Origin: UBA6623 sp965238125 | GTDB lineage: Bacteria > Acidobacteriota > Terriglobia > Bryobacterales > UBA6623 | Direction of reading: 5' to 3' | Length of the DNA: 64,000 bases | Assembly: GCA_965238125.1 (NCBI GenBank) | Contig: OZ250179.1 | Location: forward strand, 4,774,001 to 4,838,000 | Part shown: positions 17,398-28,217 of the stretch, one piece after another | Layout of the letters: the number at the start of each line of letters is the position of its first letter | Numbering within the stretch: position 1 is the first letter of the stretch | Translations under genes and position numbers: made by a program | Notes under the pieces: generated by a model | What the model was told of the DNA's origin: nothing | Databases searched by the model: none | Seen by the model: the letters and a program-made list of their open reading frames with translations, nothing else

Positions 17398-20151
17398 TCA
17401 TTCTCTGTCGCGGAATTCCTCGAACCAGTTGAGCACGACGCGAATCCGCGGAGGCTCGCTACCTTGGGCGGCATCGGGAATCACGAAGCGTTGGCCGTCG
17501 GACGAAACGTCATACACGTGCGAATCCGAGTTCTGGAAGTAATCGGAACGGAACAGCCGCTCCGACGCCTCCACCGAGAAACCCCTTTCCGTTGTCACCT
17601 TCGCGGCCACTAACGTGTCGGCTTCCACGTAGAAGATCTCGCCGCCGTCGCGGCTCCAGCGCGGTTGTCTGGCGCCGCGTGTTGAGACCTGCCACTTTCC
17701 CGTGCCCGCGGGAAATCGTCGGACATACAGTTCCCGTTCCCCCGACTCGTCGGATAGATAGGCCACGAACCGACCGTCGGGAGAAAACTGTCCGTCGGTC
17801 TCGTCAAGGGGCGTCTCCATAAACGGCTTTGGTTCCCATTGACCGCCCGGTCCACGCTCGAGGTACCACAGGTCGCCCGATGCCGCGCCTTTCTCTCGCC
17901 GGATGAAGAGCAAGTATTTGCCGTCGGCCGAGATGTCGCTCACGCCCTCGCTCGCTTCGGTTGCCAGAATCGCTTCCGGCTCGGCGTCCCCGTGCACCGC
18001 CGTGCGAAAAATATCCAGGTTGCCCGCCGTCTGGGCGTTAAGGGCAATCTCGTCCCCAGATGGGAACCACACCGGGCGCATATCGACGCTGGTCCCTCCG
18101 GTCACGCGCGTCGCAATGGACCGGGCCGTTTCATGGATCCAAATGTCGGAGATGCCTCGCTCGGCTGCGCGGATGGCAACAAAGCGATTGTCGGGAGAAA
18201 GCGCGGCATGTCCCATCCGCACTTGCGGACGGCCTATCGCTACCGGCTCTTCGCCCGCACGTCCGCGCCACACCAGCCGATCGGTTCCGCCAAGCGGTGA
18301 AATGAGGTACGCAAGCGACCCCTGCGCGGTCACGGTGGGATAAGTGCCGTTTTCCGCGATGGGAAACGGCGCGCCGGTAACCTCCAAACTGCTCAGAGAA
18401 AACGGCAGCGCCCAAACCGCGGGCTCTCGGCCCGCAGTCTGATAGATGATATGCCCGCTCGACGAATACGTCGGTCTGGTCCCTTCCCCAATGACTTCTT
18501 CTTCGCCTGAGTCCGCGTTCAGCAGAACGATTTCCGATTTCCCTTCACGCGAGGAGCTCTGCAAGATCAGGAACCGCCCGTCTGATTCCGTCGGCAGAAA
18601 ATAGGGGTGCGCCAGCGATCGCCGTGCTTCAGGGTCACCCGCTTCGAAAAGCGCCGTCGCATTACCCCCACGCGCGGATACCTCGTACACGACCGATGAA
18701 CCGCTGCTTTCCGCTACAAACGCTATTGTTCCTCCGTCAGGGTGCCAAGCGCCACCCATGGAATCCTCCCGAGGTTTTTGGCACAGCGTCGTGGCGGCAC
18801 CGCCGTCGACGGCGATCCGCTTCACCTCCCAACGCGTTTGGAAAGCCAGCGAAGCGCTGTCCGGCGCCCAGAACAGCGTATCGGCCCCGTCGGTTCCCGG
18901 CAGCTCGCGCGGGTCCTCGCTGTCGAGCGATTACAACCAAATCGAGCTCTGCGGTGCGCGGCCCCGGATGTAGGCCACTTTGCGGCCGTCGGGCGAGATC
19001 GCCGGATGACCGGCGTCGATTCCGGGCATCAAGGAAAATTTCAACGAAAAGGGTTCGGGCGGCACGGGAGCGCGGACCCACAAGCCGACGGCGATCAGAG
19101 CGAGCAACGTCGTCACCAGCAACGCCGCCTGGTAACCGCGCACACGGTCCCATTTTTTGGGCGTACGTCCGTCGGCGGTGGAGGGCATCGAAACCGGTTC
19201 GCCCCAGCCGCTCGACACTTGGGCCACTGCAGGCCCGCTAGGCGCAATTTGGGTCGGTGGCGCGCTGATCCCGGTGCTCGCGAATTGCGTTCCCGACGCG
19301 GCTGCACCACGGCTTGAGGCGACGGTTCCGCCGGCCTCGACCTGTTCGCGCAAGCGCCGCAGATCGACCACCAGATCGGCCGCGCCTTGGTATCGGTCCT
19401 CGGGCTTCTTCGCCAGAGCCTTTGACAGCACGTAGTCGAACTCAATGGGAACGCCGGCCCGGCGCGCGGTGACCGGCTCGTGCGGCGTATTGATGATGTC
19501 GTAGACAACGACGTGCTCGTGCTTTGCGCCGAAGGGCAGCAAACCGGTCACCATCTCATAGAGCACCACGCCCAGCGCCCAGACATCGGCGCGGCGGTCG
19601 GCCGAGAGTCCCTGGGCTTGCTCGGGCGCCATGTAGCAGGGCGTCCCCAGCATGGTGCCCGTGCGGGTTAAGCGGCTTTGACCCGCCAGATGCGCGACGC
19701 CGAAATCAGTGATCTTCGGCTCGCCCTTGCTGGTCAGCAGGATGTTGGCGCATTTGATGTCACGATGAACGACCTGATTGTCATGCGCCTCTTGCAGACC
19801 CCGACCGACGTTGATCGCGATTCCCAACGCCTGCGAGAGATCCATCGGACCCCGCAGAATTTGGTGCTTCAGGCTCTGCCCGTCGACGTAGGCCATCGAG
19901 ATGAAAGTTTCACCGTCGACTTCGTCGATCTCGTAGACCGTGCAGATATTGGGATGGTCGAGCGCGGCGGCGGCTTGCGCCTCACGCAAGAAGCGCTCTT
20001 TCTCTTCCTCGTCGGCCAGAGCCTGCTTGACCAGAAACTTCAGAGCCACCGGGCGCTTGAGGCGGGTGTCCTCGGCCTTATAGACCACACCCATGCCACC
20101 CTCGCCCAACTTCTCGAGGATCTTGTAATGCGAGATGGTGCGGCCGATCAT
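17398..20151 (-). CDS. Serine/threonine protein kinase with TolB-like propeller, in-frame stop
   Basis: Residues about 1-270 are a Pkn/STPK-type kinase: glycine loop 'LGEGGMGVVYKAED', catalytic Lys in 'VALKFL', catalytic loop 'VVHRDIKCANIL', 'ITDFGVAHLAG' and 'GTPCYMAPEQ'. A Pro/Ser-rich linker follows. One membrane helix ('AALLVTTLLALIAVGLWV', about 365-385) precedes an extracytoplasmic WD40/TolB-like propeller with 'ISPDGRKVAYI' and 'FSPDGRFVAYLS' blades. A single TAA at 18931-18933 interrupts the frame inside the propeller ('SSIWL' stop 'SLDSEDPREL'), with no shift on either side. I start at ATG 20151 ('MIGRTISHYKIL'). The gene is either recently inactivated or miscalled at one base. This kinase-propeller architecture is typical of Acidobacteria. 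Confidence 0.88.
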
Positions 20152-20392
20152 AAGATCCGTGCGCGAAGACACATCATGCGAACGGGGAACCCCCTCGGTC
20201 GGCTTTCTATCCGATGCGATTATACAAAGTCGCTTCCGAGCAGGGCTCGCCACGCCGAACGTGGGCGGGCGAGGCAATGCGGCCAACTATGCGCAGCGAC
20301 CATTCTACCGCGCGGAGCCGCCTCTCCGCTCAAAATAAAACAACGCGCGCGGCGCGCGACCGCCGGCCAAGAATGCGGGAAACCGGGCGTCG

Positions 20393-23122
20393 CTACCCTT
20401 TCTGAAACCGCAGCGTCACGATTTCCCAGGGCTTGATCTTGAAGCGTGCTCGGTCCTCCCGCAACGCAATCTCCGGCCCGGGCAGCTCGTTGCCGTTGAA
20501 ATCCACGGCGCGGCACGACGAAGGGGCGAAAGGCAGCCCCACCTCGACGTCGGCTCCGTCTCCGGTTGAATCATACAGCCGCAGGTCAAACCCGCCGTCC
20601 CTGCCTTGGCAGCTCGACATGGCAACGGTTTCGGGGCTCACCGTGACGAAACTCTTCTCGGTGGGCAGGTCGGCGCCTTCGCGTGGATACACGCGCGCCT
20701 CGCGCAACGGGTAAAGCCTCTCCTGCGCCCGCTGCACGCTTCCGCCTTGCTTCCAGTCACCGCCATGCAGCAGCAGCGAGTAGTCGAAATGATGCTGCCC
20801 CTCGCCGGTGAAATAGCGGTTCGTGAAATCTTCCTGGATAGGCCGCTTGACGATCGTCAGCATCAAGATGTGTTCGAGCGAGCGTTTCTCGGGGTGGTAC
20901 AAGAAACCGCGCTTCCCCTCGGCCGCCAGCAGCGTCAAGCCTTTTTCGCCGTCGCTGTGGTCCACCCAATGATGCGCGTAGAAAACGTTCTTGCGCAGAA
21001 ACTCTTCGTTGACGTCCGAGCCGTCGGCCCAGGGTTCGTTCGAAAGATCGCGATACTCGGCCCCGAAGGGAATCCCCGCGTAAGGAATCGCGTCGTAGTC
21101 GAAAACGACATTCGCCGCGAAATAGCCGTTGCCGCCGACGCTGTCGATATCCACGCTGAAATCGATTCGATCGAGCGTCGGATATACCGAAAGCGTCATG
21201 GCGATCTCGTGGTCGCCGATCATCCCCGTCATCCGCGCGCGGATTCGCAGCGAGCCCTCTTCAACGATCTTCCACTTTGCGCCGCGAATCTTCTGCTCCG
21301 ACGTCACCGGGCCGCCGTGCCAGGGCCAGGGGTCGTCGTTGGTGTAGAAAATCGGGTTGCCCGCCCCTTCGTAAACAGCCTCGCGGGCCTTGTCGACAAT
21401 TCGATTCACGCCGCGAGGCCCGAGCTCGATTCGCGCGAAGTCGCTTTCGATCACGGTCTTGGATTCTTCGATTTTTTCGGGAGTCGCCGACCCCTGTTGC
21501 GGCACGATCGTGAGGGTGGTGTACCCGGTCGGGGGCGCTTCGACATCCACCAACAGCCACAATTCCTTATAGGAATTCTGCCCCGTGAAGAGATGCTCCG
21601 CCGGATTCAGGTAGCCGCGCATTTGGAGCACCTGATGGGACCGCTCGCGCCCCTGCCCGTCGACGACCTTGATCTTGCTGACGCCGGGTTCGGGGAACAC
21701 CGCCTTGTACTCGATCACTTCGCGCCGCGTCCAATTCAGCGGGTTGACGATGGCGACTTTCTGTTCGTCGGGGTCGGCCGCGATGCGGTGACTTAGTTGT
21801 GTCAAGGCGCGGTGTCGCAGCTGCTCGCACTCGTAAACCACATGAGTGCCCATGCGAATGCCGTCGGAGAGGTCTTCGTCGCTGACATACAACCCGTCGT
21901 GCGGGAAGAGGAACAGCCCGTCGTACCAAAGCGCTTCCAGTTCTTCCTCGGGATAGTCGGCGCCCAGCCAACTCGCCATCGACGAGAAGATTTCCGCTTC
22001 GACCAGGTGCAGCGCCGAGCGGTCGCGCCAATTGTCGAGACCCAGACTGCCGCACTGCCCATACCAAAACGGCCAGCCGACCGGCTCGATCACGCCTTTA
22101 ACGCGCGGCAGCGTCGAGCGCTGTTTTTCCAGCTCTCGGTAGAAATCAATCGGCGTGGCGAACTCGAGCGGAATCGATTCCCGCTTGGCCCATTCGCGCA
22201 CGAAACCGGGCAGATCGACGTAGCCTTCCTTGCCCTGATCGGCGACAAGTCGCGGAATCGACAACGGCAAGGTGTGATCGAGGCCGACGGGAATCCAAAT
22301 CACGTCGCTCGGGCTGTTAGCGGACAGACTCCTCACCGCGGAGTCGTACAGGGCGACAACCGCGCGCTCCCAATCGTCCTTGTAGCGGCTGACCTCGTCG
22401 TAATAGGCCGCCGCCCCTTTGCCCATGCCCCAGCCGCCGGCCATCCAGCCGTACGGACCGTAGCTGAGCAACATCTCGCTGCCATCGAGCCCTTCCCAGA
22501 TGAACTCGCGCTTGTAACCCTTGCGGTCGAGCGGAAAGATCGGCCGCGTGAAGCGGTAGTATTTGTACCCCGCCTTGGTCAGCAATTGCGGCATCTGCGC
22601 GAACCCCGGATGAATGTCGATAAACGCCGCGACCTCGAGATTGACTTCCGGGAAATGCTTCCGGAAGTACTTCCGTCCGAGAACCATGTTGCGGATGATC
22701 GCCTCGGCTTCGTTGAACGGGTTGTCGTTGTTGACGACGGTTCCGGCCGCGACGCCCACCCGCCCCTCGGCGACGAACTTTTTCAGGTCGTCGATGAGTT
22801 CGGGATGGATTTTTTCGATGCGGTCCATGCGTTCGAGCTTGACGTCGATGAACCACTTGAAATTATCCTCCCGATGCAGGATCTCGACAGCATGTCTCTC
22901 GATGCGGGCCGCGCGCTCGTGATGCCAGGTCTCGGTGGCAAACCACGAATAGTCGTTGTGGCTGTAGGGGACAAAGAAGAGCTTGGCGTCCTTCATCGCC
23001 TCCAAGACTTCTTCGTAGGTAAGCGCTTCCCCGCCCGTCTCGGGCGCTTGAGCGGCGGCCCAGGGGGCGGCGGCCCCCATCAAACCGAGCATTTCAAGAA
23101 ATTGACGACGGTCGACGGACAT
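20393..23122 (-). CDS. Glycoside hydrolase family 38-like protein (alpha-mannosidase fold)
   Basis: The product is about 909 aa from ATG 23122, preceded by GGAGA. A Tat-like signal ('DRRQFLEMLGLMGAAAPWAAA') indicates export. The N-terminal domain has the GH38-type metal site 'YSHNDYSWFATETWHHERAA', then 'KWFIDVKLERM', 'GTVVNNDNPFNEAEAIIRNM' and 'AFIDIHPGFAQMPQLLTKAG'. The C-terminal half has the beta-sandwich domains of this family ('IVNPLNWTRREVIEYKA', 'DFARIELGPRGVNRIVDKA', 'PWEIVTLRFQKG'). Activity on mannosides is plausible but the substrate is uncertain. It is the last intact gene before a repeat-rich gap. Confidence 0.85.
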   Translation of the reverse strand: MSVDRRQFLEMLGLMGAAAPWAAAQAPETGGEALTYEEVLEAMKDAKLFFVPYSHNDYSWFATETWHHERAARIERHAVEILHREDNFKWFIDVKLERMDRIEKIHPELIDDLKKFVAEGRVGVAAGTVVNNDNPFNEAEAIIRNMVLGRKYFRKHFPEVNLEVAAFIDIHPGFAQMPQLLTKAGYKYYRFTRPIFPLDRKGYKREFIWEGLDGSEMLLSYGPYGWMAGGWGMGKGAAAYYDEVSRYKDDWERAVVALYDSAVRSLSANSPSDVIWIPVGLDHTLPLSIPRLVADQGKEGYVDLPGFVREWAKRESIPLEFATPIDFYRELEKQRSTLPRVKGVIEPVGWPFWYGQCGSLGLDNWRDRSALHLVEAEIFSSMASWLGADYPEEELEALWYDGLFLFPHDGLYVSDEDLSDGIRMGTHVVYECEQLRHRALTQLSHRIAADPDEQKVAIVNPLNWTRREVIEYKAVFPEPGVSKIKVVDGQGRERSHQVLQMRGYLNPAEHLFTGQNSYKELWLLVDVEAPPTGYTTLTIVPQQGSATPEKIEESKTVIESDFARIELGPRGVNRIVDKAREAVYEGAGNPIFYTNDDPWPWHGGPVTSEQKIRGAKWKIVEEGSLRIRARMTGMIGDHEIAMTLSVYPTLDRIDFSVDIDSVGGNGYFAANVVFDYDAIPYAGIPFGAEYRDLSNEPWADGSDVNEEFLRKNVFYAHHWVDHSDGEKGLTLLAAEGKRGFLYHPEKRSLEHILMLTIVKRPIQEDFTNRYFTGEGQHHFDYSLLLHGGDWKQGGSVQRAQERLYPLREARVYPREGADLPTEKSFVTVSPETVAMSSCQGRDGGFDLRLYDSTGDGADVEVGLPFAPSSCRAVDFNGNELPGPEIALREDRARFKIKPWEIVTLRFQKG

Positions 23123-23257
23123 GGAATCTCCGAAATTAGGCAGTGTTTTGGACGACGGAGCGGCTCGACCAACGAACCCCCCAACAGGCATTTAGACTAG
23201 CATCGAGCCGGTATTGAGCGAGAGCCTCCGGCTTCGGGGTGGGGCGTGGAAGCAGCT

Positions 23258-23317
23258 CCTCGTACTGACGGCCCTCTCATGCACTTCGCCTCGACACTTG
23301 GTGAGAAATGCAGGCTA
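23258..23317. repeat. Degraded right half of repeat family A
   Basis: CTCGTACTGACGG, then CTCATGCACTTCGCCTC and GGTGAGAAATGCAGGCTA, match the right arm of the 4084-4281 element with several substitutions. The left arm is not recognisable. Confidence 0.6.
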
Positions 23318-23341
23318 AGGTGTTGTCAACCGGTTTGACGG

Positions 23342-23618
23342 GGGGTGCGCGACATAAATATGGGAGAATAGGCGGCCCGGGACCGAGCGCTTCCCCGCCT
23401 GGAATTTTCTCTTGGTTCGGCCATGGCTAAAGCCATATGGGAAAAGGCCGTTGAAACGGCCTCGTCCCAGACAGCGAGCCCTTTAAACCGGCCCTTGAAG
23501 GACCGGCCTATTTGCAATCCAAGCCCGGTGAACCGGGCTGAGCGTGGACTTCCGTCCACGCCTCTGATTCTGCTGCTCGCATAGCGGGAGGCGCCTCCCA
23601 CATTTTTGTCGCACACCC
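23342..23618. mobile_element. MITE, family B: 277 bp, 24-bp inverted ends, 9-bp target duplication
   Basis: The ends GGGTGCGCGACATAAATATG... (23343-23366) and the complement of 23595-23618 match at about 21 of 24 positions. GTTTGACGG is present on both sides (23333-23341 and 23619-23627), a perfect 9-bp direct repeat. The interior is packed with short hairpins, for example GCCCGG-TGAA-CCGGGC and GGCCGT-TGAA-ACGGCC. It has no credible open frame, so it must be mobilised in trans. A solo end is at 12025-12048. It sits just upstream of the TIGR03437-type gene. Confidence 0.8.
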
Positions 23619-23699
23619 GTTTGACGGTTGCGGCTGGACAGTATCTTCCTTATACTCGGGGGCGAGAAGATCCCAATCGGGTATCTTCACCCCATCGTT

Positions 23700-25398
23700 A
23701 TGCCGAAAACCAACTGGAAGTTTCGCGCTATTTTCTTGTTCCCACTTCTCTGCGCCGTCGTGCTGTCTGCCGGCCGCTTGCACGCTGAGCCGCTGATCTT
23801 CTTTCGAGCCATCGTCAACGCGGCAAGTTTCATGCCGCCGGAAGGACCCGTCGGCTCGATCGCTCGAGGTTCGATCTTCACGATATTCGGGCGCGACATG
23901 GGCCCCGCGGTCGGGGTGCAAGTGAACGTGTTTCCTCTTGAGACCACCTTTCAAGGGGTTTCGATTGAGGTGACGCAAGGCGACGTCACGGTGAACGCCA
24001 TCCCTATTTTCGTCTTGGACCGGCAGGTGAGCGCCATCATGCCGTCCGGCGCGCCGCTAGGGCGAGTGTTGGTGCGGCTTACCTTCAATGGCGAGCAAAG
24101 TAATCCAACTCCCGTGACGGTCACGGAGAACAGCGTCGGGATTTTCACGGCAACCGTCGCGGGAAATGGGGCCGGGGATCATTCAGAATTTTGTTTCGCA
24201 AACCGACCAACCGTTCAACTCACCTTCGAAAACCGCCAAACCGGGGCAAGTCGTAACCATGTGGGCGACGGGTCTGGGTCCCATCACCGGCCCCGACGGC
24301 GAGGCGCCGCCGGTCGGGTCCCTGCCCTTCGATGTCGAGATCTTTGTGGGCGGCAAGACGGTCAGGAAGTTGCTCTATGGGGGCCGTGCGCCGTGCTGCT
24401 CGGGCGTCGATCAGTTTGTCTTCGAGACTCCCAAGGACGCGCCGGAAGGCTGCTACGTACCGGTGCGGGCAAGGGTGGGCGGAGTGGCGGTCAGCAACAC
24501 CGTGACCATGGCGATTCAGAAAGACGGACAGTCCTGCTCCGAACCCGACAACCCTTTCATTGAAACTCTTCTCAGCGGAGGCACGGCCGGCGCTGTCAGC
24601 CTGGCAAGAACGCTGTTTGAGCTGGACGTCGACGTGATCGCACCCGCTACTTTCACCTTGGATCAGGCCGGCGGCTATTTCCGTCAGGAAACCGGCGGCA
24701 CGTTTGCCTTTAACCCCTTCCTGGCGCTGCCTCCGGCCGGCGCTTGCACGGCCTACTCAGGCTTCGGCGATCTGCTCACGGGAGGCTTCATACCCTTCGT
24801 TCCTCCCCTCGGCCTCGATGCCGGTGACCTTACGCTGAACGGGCCGAGCGGGGCGGCTGCGCTGCTACGTACTGTGATGGGCGGCTCGACGGACTACGAT
24901 CCAACCGTCGTTGGCGGCCCGGAAGGGATCAGCGAAGCAGCGGATGCTCCACTCTACCTTTCCCCAGGCAACTATGGGGTAAGCGGCGAGGGAGGGGCGG
25001 ATATCGGCGCGATCAACGCGGACGCTGACGTTTCCGAACCCCCGCGGTGGACCAACAGCGGGGAATTCACCGAAGTTCCTCGCGGCAACGAGGTTGCCTT
25101 CACATGGACAGCGCCGGGTGCGGCTCGGGTTGTCGTTGCCGGGGTGAGCGTCGACAGGCCGGCCAACGTTTCGGGAGTATTTCTGTGCCTGGCCGCCGCG
25201 GGCGCGTCGAGCTTCAGCGTGCCCACGTCCGTTTTGGCCAATCTTCCCGCCTCCCGCTCGATCCTCGGCCAGTCGGACGGCTTCCTCATCCTCGGGTCGT
25301 GGCCCACGGGCGTACTGGAGAACTTCACTGCCGACGGCCTCGATCAAGCCGCCGTGATGTTCCAGTCGGTTCATTCCAAAACGGTCCGATTCCGCTAG
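23700..25398 (+). CDS. TIGR03437-type secreted protein, apparent frameshift
   Basis: ATG 23700 opens a signal peptide ('FLFPLLCAVVLSAGRLHA'). The next 230 residues resemble the Solibacter-type TIGR03437 domain: 'IVNAASFMPPEGPVGSIARG', 'FQGVSIEVTQGDVTVNAIP', 'FVLDRQVSAIMPSGAPLGRV', then 'GPGIIQNFVSQTDQPFN' and 'GQVVTMWATGLGPITGPDGE'. The frame breaks at the GGGG run 24168-24171; deleting one G restores 'VAGNGPGIIQNF'. The C-terminal 250 residues are an uncharacterised beta-rich region. The full product is about 565 aa. The stop TAG (25396-25398) overlaps the ancestral stop of the convergent YHS gene. The domain is usually found in secreted Acidobacteria proteins of unknown function. Confidence 0.82.
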
Positions 25399-25416
25399 GA
25401 GGAGGATGCCCCACTA

Positions 25417-26509
25417 CTGAGTCTCGCATAATATACTGTCAATCGAGACAAAGAGAAGACTGTTTCCAGAAAGCGGTAATCAAGCGCGGTTTGCGGCGCA
25501 TTCGCCGCAGCGCTTTGCGGGCGCGCTCGTCGAGTTCCCAGTAGTCCTTCGGGCAGACGTTGGGCAACTCGTGCTGCTTCCAGTACGCCCAAATGTATTC
25601 CACCGGGTTCAACTCCGGCGCATAGGGCGGCAAGTACTCCGTTGCGATGTGATCCTCGGAGAGCTGGATGAACTCCCGCACCAGGCGGCTGCGGTGCGCC
25701 GGCAGCCGGTCCCAGACGATCAGCAGTGGGCCGTCGATGTGGCGCACCAAAGCCTTCAGGAAGTCGATGACCTCCAGCTCGCCGATCGCGCCGGGATAGA
25801 GCCGGAAGTAAAAGTTGCGCAACGTCAGCCCGGCCGACACCGACAGCTTGTCCCAGTTGAAGTTGAACTCCAACACCGGTGTCTCGCCGCGCGGCGCCCA
25901 GGTGCGGCAACGATGCGGCTTCTGACTCAATCCGCTTTCGTCGATGAAGACGATCGTGCGGTCTTGTTTGCGGGCTTTTTTTTAATGGCCGGCCAAGTCT
26001 TGCGCTGCCAGCCGCAGATGGCCTCTTCGTTGCGCTCCCGCGCTTTGCCGACGGGCCGTTGCGGGCTCCAACCGAGCGCCCGCAGGATCTTCCAGACATG
26101 GCCCTCGTGATAGCGCACGCCGAACTCGTCTCCGATCAGACGAGCGACCCGCGGACAGCTCCACAGCGGCGTCGGGAAGCCGTGCGCCTCGGGGCCTTCC
26201 AGCAGCAACGCCTCGAGGCGTTCGAGCTGCGCGGCGTCCAACAGCGGCTTACGGCCGGCGCGGCCGGCCTGGCGCAACCCGGCTTCGCCGTCACGCCGGT
26301 ATCGTCGCAGCCACTCGCTGACGCTTTGCCGCGCGACCTTCAATCGCCTCGCTGTCTCGGACTGACTACAGCCTTGCTCGACCAACCGGATCGCTTTGAA
26401 ACGGCGCTTCTCCAGGGCCTCGAAATCCCGCCGTACGCCTTTTATATTTCCCATACATACAAAGACGTACGTACCCCAAAAAAATGTCACTTTATTTTGC
26501 GAGACTCAA
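25417..26509 (-). mobile_element. IS630-type insertion sequence, copy 2 of 6
   Basis: 1,093 bp, flanked by TA at 25415-25416 and 26510-26511. This copy has a few unique substitutions near the slippery A run and in orfA, so it is the most divergent of the six. It lies in the 3' end of the YHS gene, 17 bp after the convergent TIGR03437-type gene. Confidence 0.92.
25439..26454 (-). CDS. IS630-type transposase, orfA/orfB (copy 2)
   Basis: Same two-frame organisation as copy 1, with the A8 run retained. Differences include Ile for Thr after the start ('MGNIKG'), Cys for Arg in 'EEAICGWQ', and 'KKPANKTARSSSSTKAD' at the orfA end. The catalytic Asp, Asp and Glu positions are intact. Confidence 0.85.
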
Positions 26510-27068
26510 TAAGATCCGTAGGCGACTTGCCCCGGATCTTGTTCCAGTTGGCATCCGCCTTGCGGATGTTTCCGGGAATGTCTTCGAGCCATTTCTTTTG
26601 AATCTCCTCATTTAGATTGAGGTAAAGCTTGCCATTGACCACCTTGAACAGGTGGGGGGCACCGTCAAACTTGGCGCCTGCCGACACCCCGTAGGCGCAG
26701 AAACCGCCGTATTGGGGAACGTATCTGTCGGGGTTTCGCTCGAACTTCTTCTTGTTCGCTTCGCTCGAGAAGCGATAGGCCGCGCCATTGTGCGTGGCGG
26801 CGAACTCGGCCTTTCCCACCACGGCTCGTCCTTTGGTGAAGTACGCCACCGGGTCGTAGCCGTGGTTGGCCAGGGGAGCGCTGGCGAGGGTCATTCCCGT
26901 GCTCGTGTTGACGTCCACAACGGCGTTGCCGGGGACCGTTAGCGCGAGACCCAGCGTGACCACGGCTACAGTCGTGATCAGCTTGCGAAAATGGATTCGA
27001 ATGTTCATTTGTCTTCTCCTTTGGCATCTATCCCTTCCCGAAAGTCTTCTGCTGTGACCGAACGGCAA

Positions 27069-27944
27069 CTATGCCGCCAGGGGTACCTCCAACGGCTGTC
27101 CGTACTCTGAGCGCCGCAGGACCACGAGGGTCTGATCGTCGATCGGCTCGGCGCCCATGCGAAAACTGTCCACGGCGCCGACTACGGCCTTGCCCAAGGC
27201 GACCGGCGAGTCGATGGGGGCCCTGCGCGCGGCTTCAAAAAGCGCCGGTAATCCCAAGTCTTCGCCTAGGCCGTTCACCGCCTCGGTGAGTCCGTCCGTG
27301 TAGAGCACCAGCAAGTCCCCGACGGCCAGCCGCACGATTGTCTGGGTGTATTCGGCGCCGAGGATCATCCCGACCGGCACACTGAGGACTTTCGTCGCCG
27401 CGCGCGGCGTACGTTCCTCCAGCGCAAGCCACGTGTTTTCCAGTCGTCGGTACCACAAGGGAGGAGGGTGCCCGGCGTTCGTGAAGACCAATTCACCGGT
27501 GCGGCGGTGGTAGCCCAGCATCACGACTGATTCGTAGTGTTGCCCGCTCGCCTTTCGCCAGAAGGCTCGGTTTAGATCGCGCATGAAATCGGACTGGTCC
27601 CAGCGATTGATGTACCTGTGCATCAAACACTCTAGGTCGGCGGCCGGCGAAACGGCCTGTTCGCCGTGGCCGCTGACATCAGCCAGAACGACACGCGAGA
27701 GACTCCCCTGGGCACAGACCGACAGATAGTGGAGGTCGCCTCCTCTCCCAGACGATCCCAGCGGATTGGAATGCACCCAGCCGGTCAAACCAGGTAGCTC
27801 AATCGCGGTAGCGACAGAGCAGTTACTGCCCCAGACTTCCATGCAAGCGAGGCGGTAGCTCCTCTCGTCTTCGTTCTTGGCGGGCAGGCCTTCGCTCGGG
27901 AATCGGCAGTGGCGTTCGAGGTTGCTTAATCCTAGGTCTTGCAT
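27069..27944 (-). CDS. SpoIIE-type (PP2C-like) serine phosphatase
   Basis: The product is 291 aa, a stand-alone PPM/SpoIIE phosphatase domain without sensor. Metal-binding and core motifs are 'VVLADVSGHGEQAV', 'RRTGELVFTNAGHPPPLWYR', 'DLLVLYTDGLTEAVNG' and 'IDDQTLVVLRRSEYG'. Such enzymes dephosphorylate anti-sigma-factor antagonists or act in partner-switching pathways; no such partner is encoded nearby. The first 35 residues are not conserved-looking, and a second ATG within them is possible. It lies between the winged-helix gene (split by IS1380, 70 bp upstream) and the YHS gene, all on the same strand, suggesting a former three-gene operon. Confidence 0.85.
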   Translation of the reverse strand: MQDLGLSNLERHCRFPSEGLPAKNEDERSYRLACMEVWGSNCSVATAIELPGLTGWVHSNPLGSSGRGGDLHYLSVCAQGSLSRVVLADVSGHGEQAVSPAADLECLMHRYINRWDQSDFMRDLNRAFWRKASGQHYESVVMLGYHRRTGELVFTNAGHPPPLWYRRLENTWLALEERTPRAATKVLSVPVGMILGAEYTQTIVRLAVGDLLVLYTDGLTEAVNGLGEDLGLPALFEAARRAPIDSPVALGKAVVGAVDSFRMGAEPIDDQTLVVLRRSEYGQPLEVPLAA

Positions 27945-28217
27945 GCTGTTCTGTCTCCCCTCGGTCTTCGGTTAACTCCCGCGTTCGCTGAATCATCTGA
28001 CGCCGGCAGCCGGATTCTCATAAGATCTTTTCCCCGCTCCGGGCTCCAGAGGGGTCTAGCTCAGCTGCGTGTGCGTGATCTTCCGTCCGCTGCAACATGT
28101 ATCCTTGGCCGACAATCGTTAGGATTCTCCCGTTCCGGCCGGCTGCGAGTTTCTTACGCAGTCGAGAGACGTGGGTGTCCAGGGTCCTGGAGCGTGCATG
28201 CTCGTTGTAGCCCCAAA

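Larger units (their letters stand above)
25395..27008 (-). pseudogene. YHS-domain secreted protein, last residues displaced by IS630 copy 2
   Basis: ATG 27006-27008 follows AGGAGA and opens a signal peptide ('TTVAVVTLGLALTVPGNA'). A YHS domain follows: 'NHGYDPVAYFTKGRAVVGKA', 'NGAAYRFSSEANKKKFERNP', 'YVPQYGGFCAYGVSAGAKF'. The tail has 'HLFKVVNGKLYLNLNEEIQ'. IS630 copy 2 (25417-26509) is inserted near the 3' end, after '...KSPTDL'. Removing it restores 'SGASSS' and a stop at 25395-25397, so only about six residues changed and the product may still work. YHS proteins are thought to bind metal. It follows the SpoIIE phosphatase gene by 60 bp and is probably in the same operon. Confidence 0.85.

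Noticed and set aside
20606..23200. Two long plus-strand frames opposite the GH38-like gene
   Set aside because: They mirror GH38 codons in a GC-rich gene. They have no start signals or domains.
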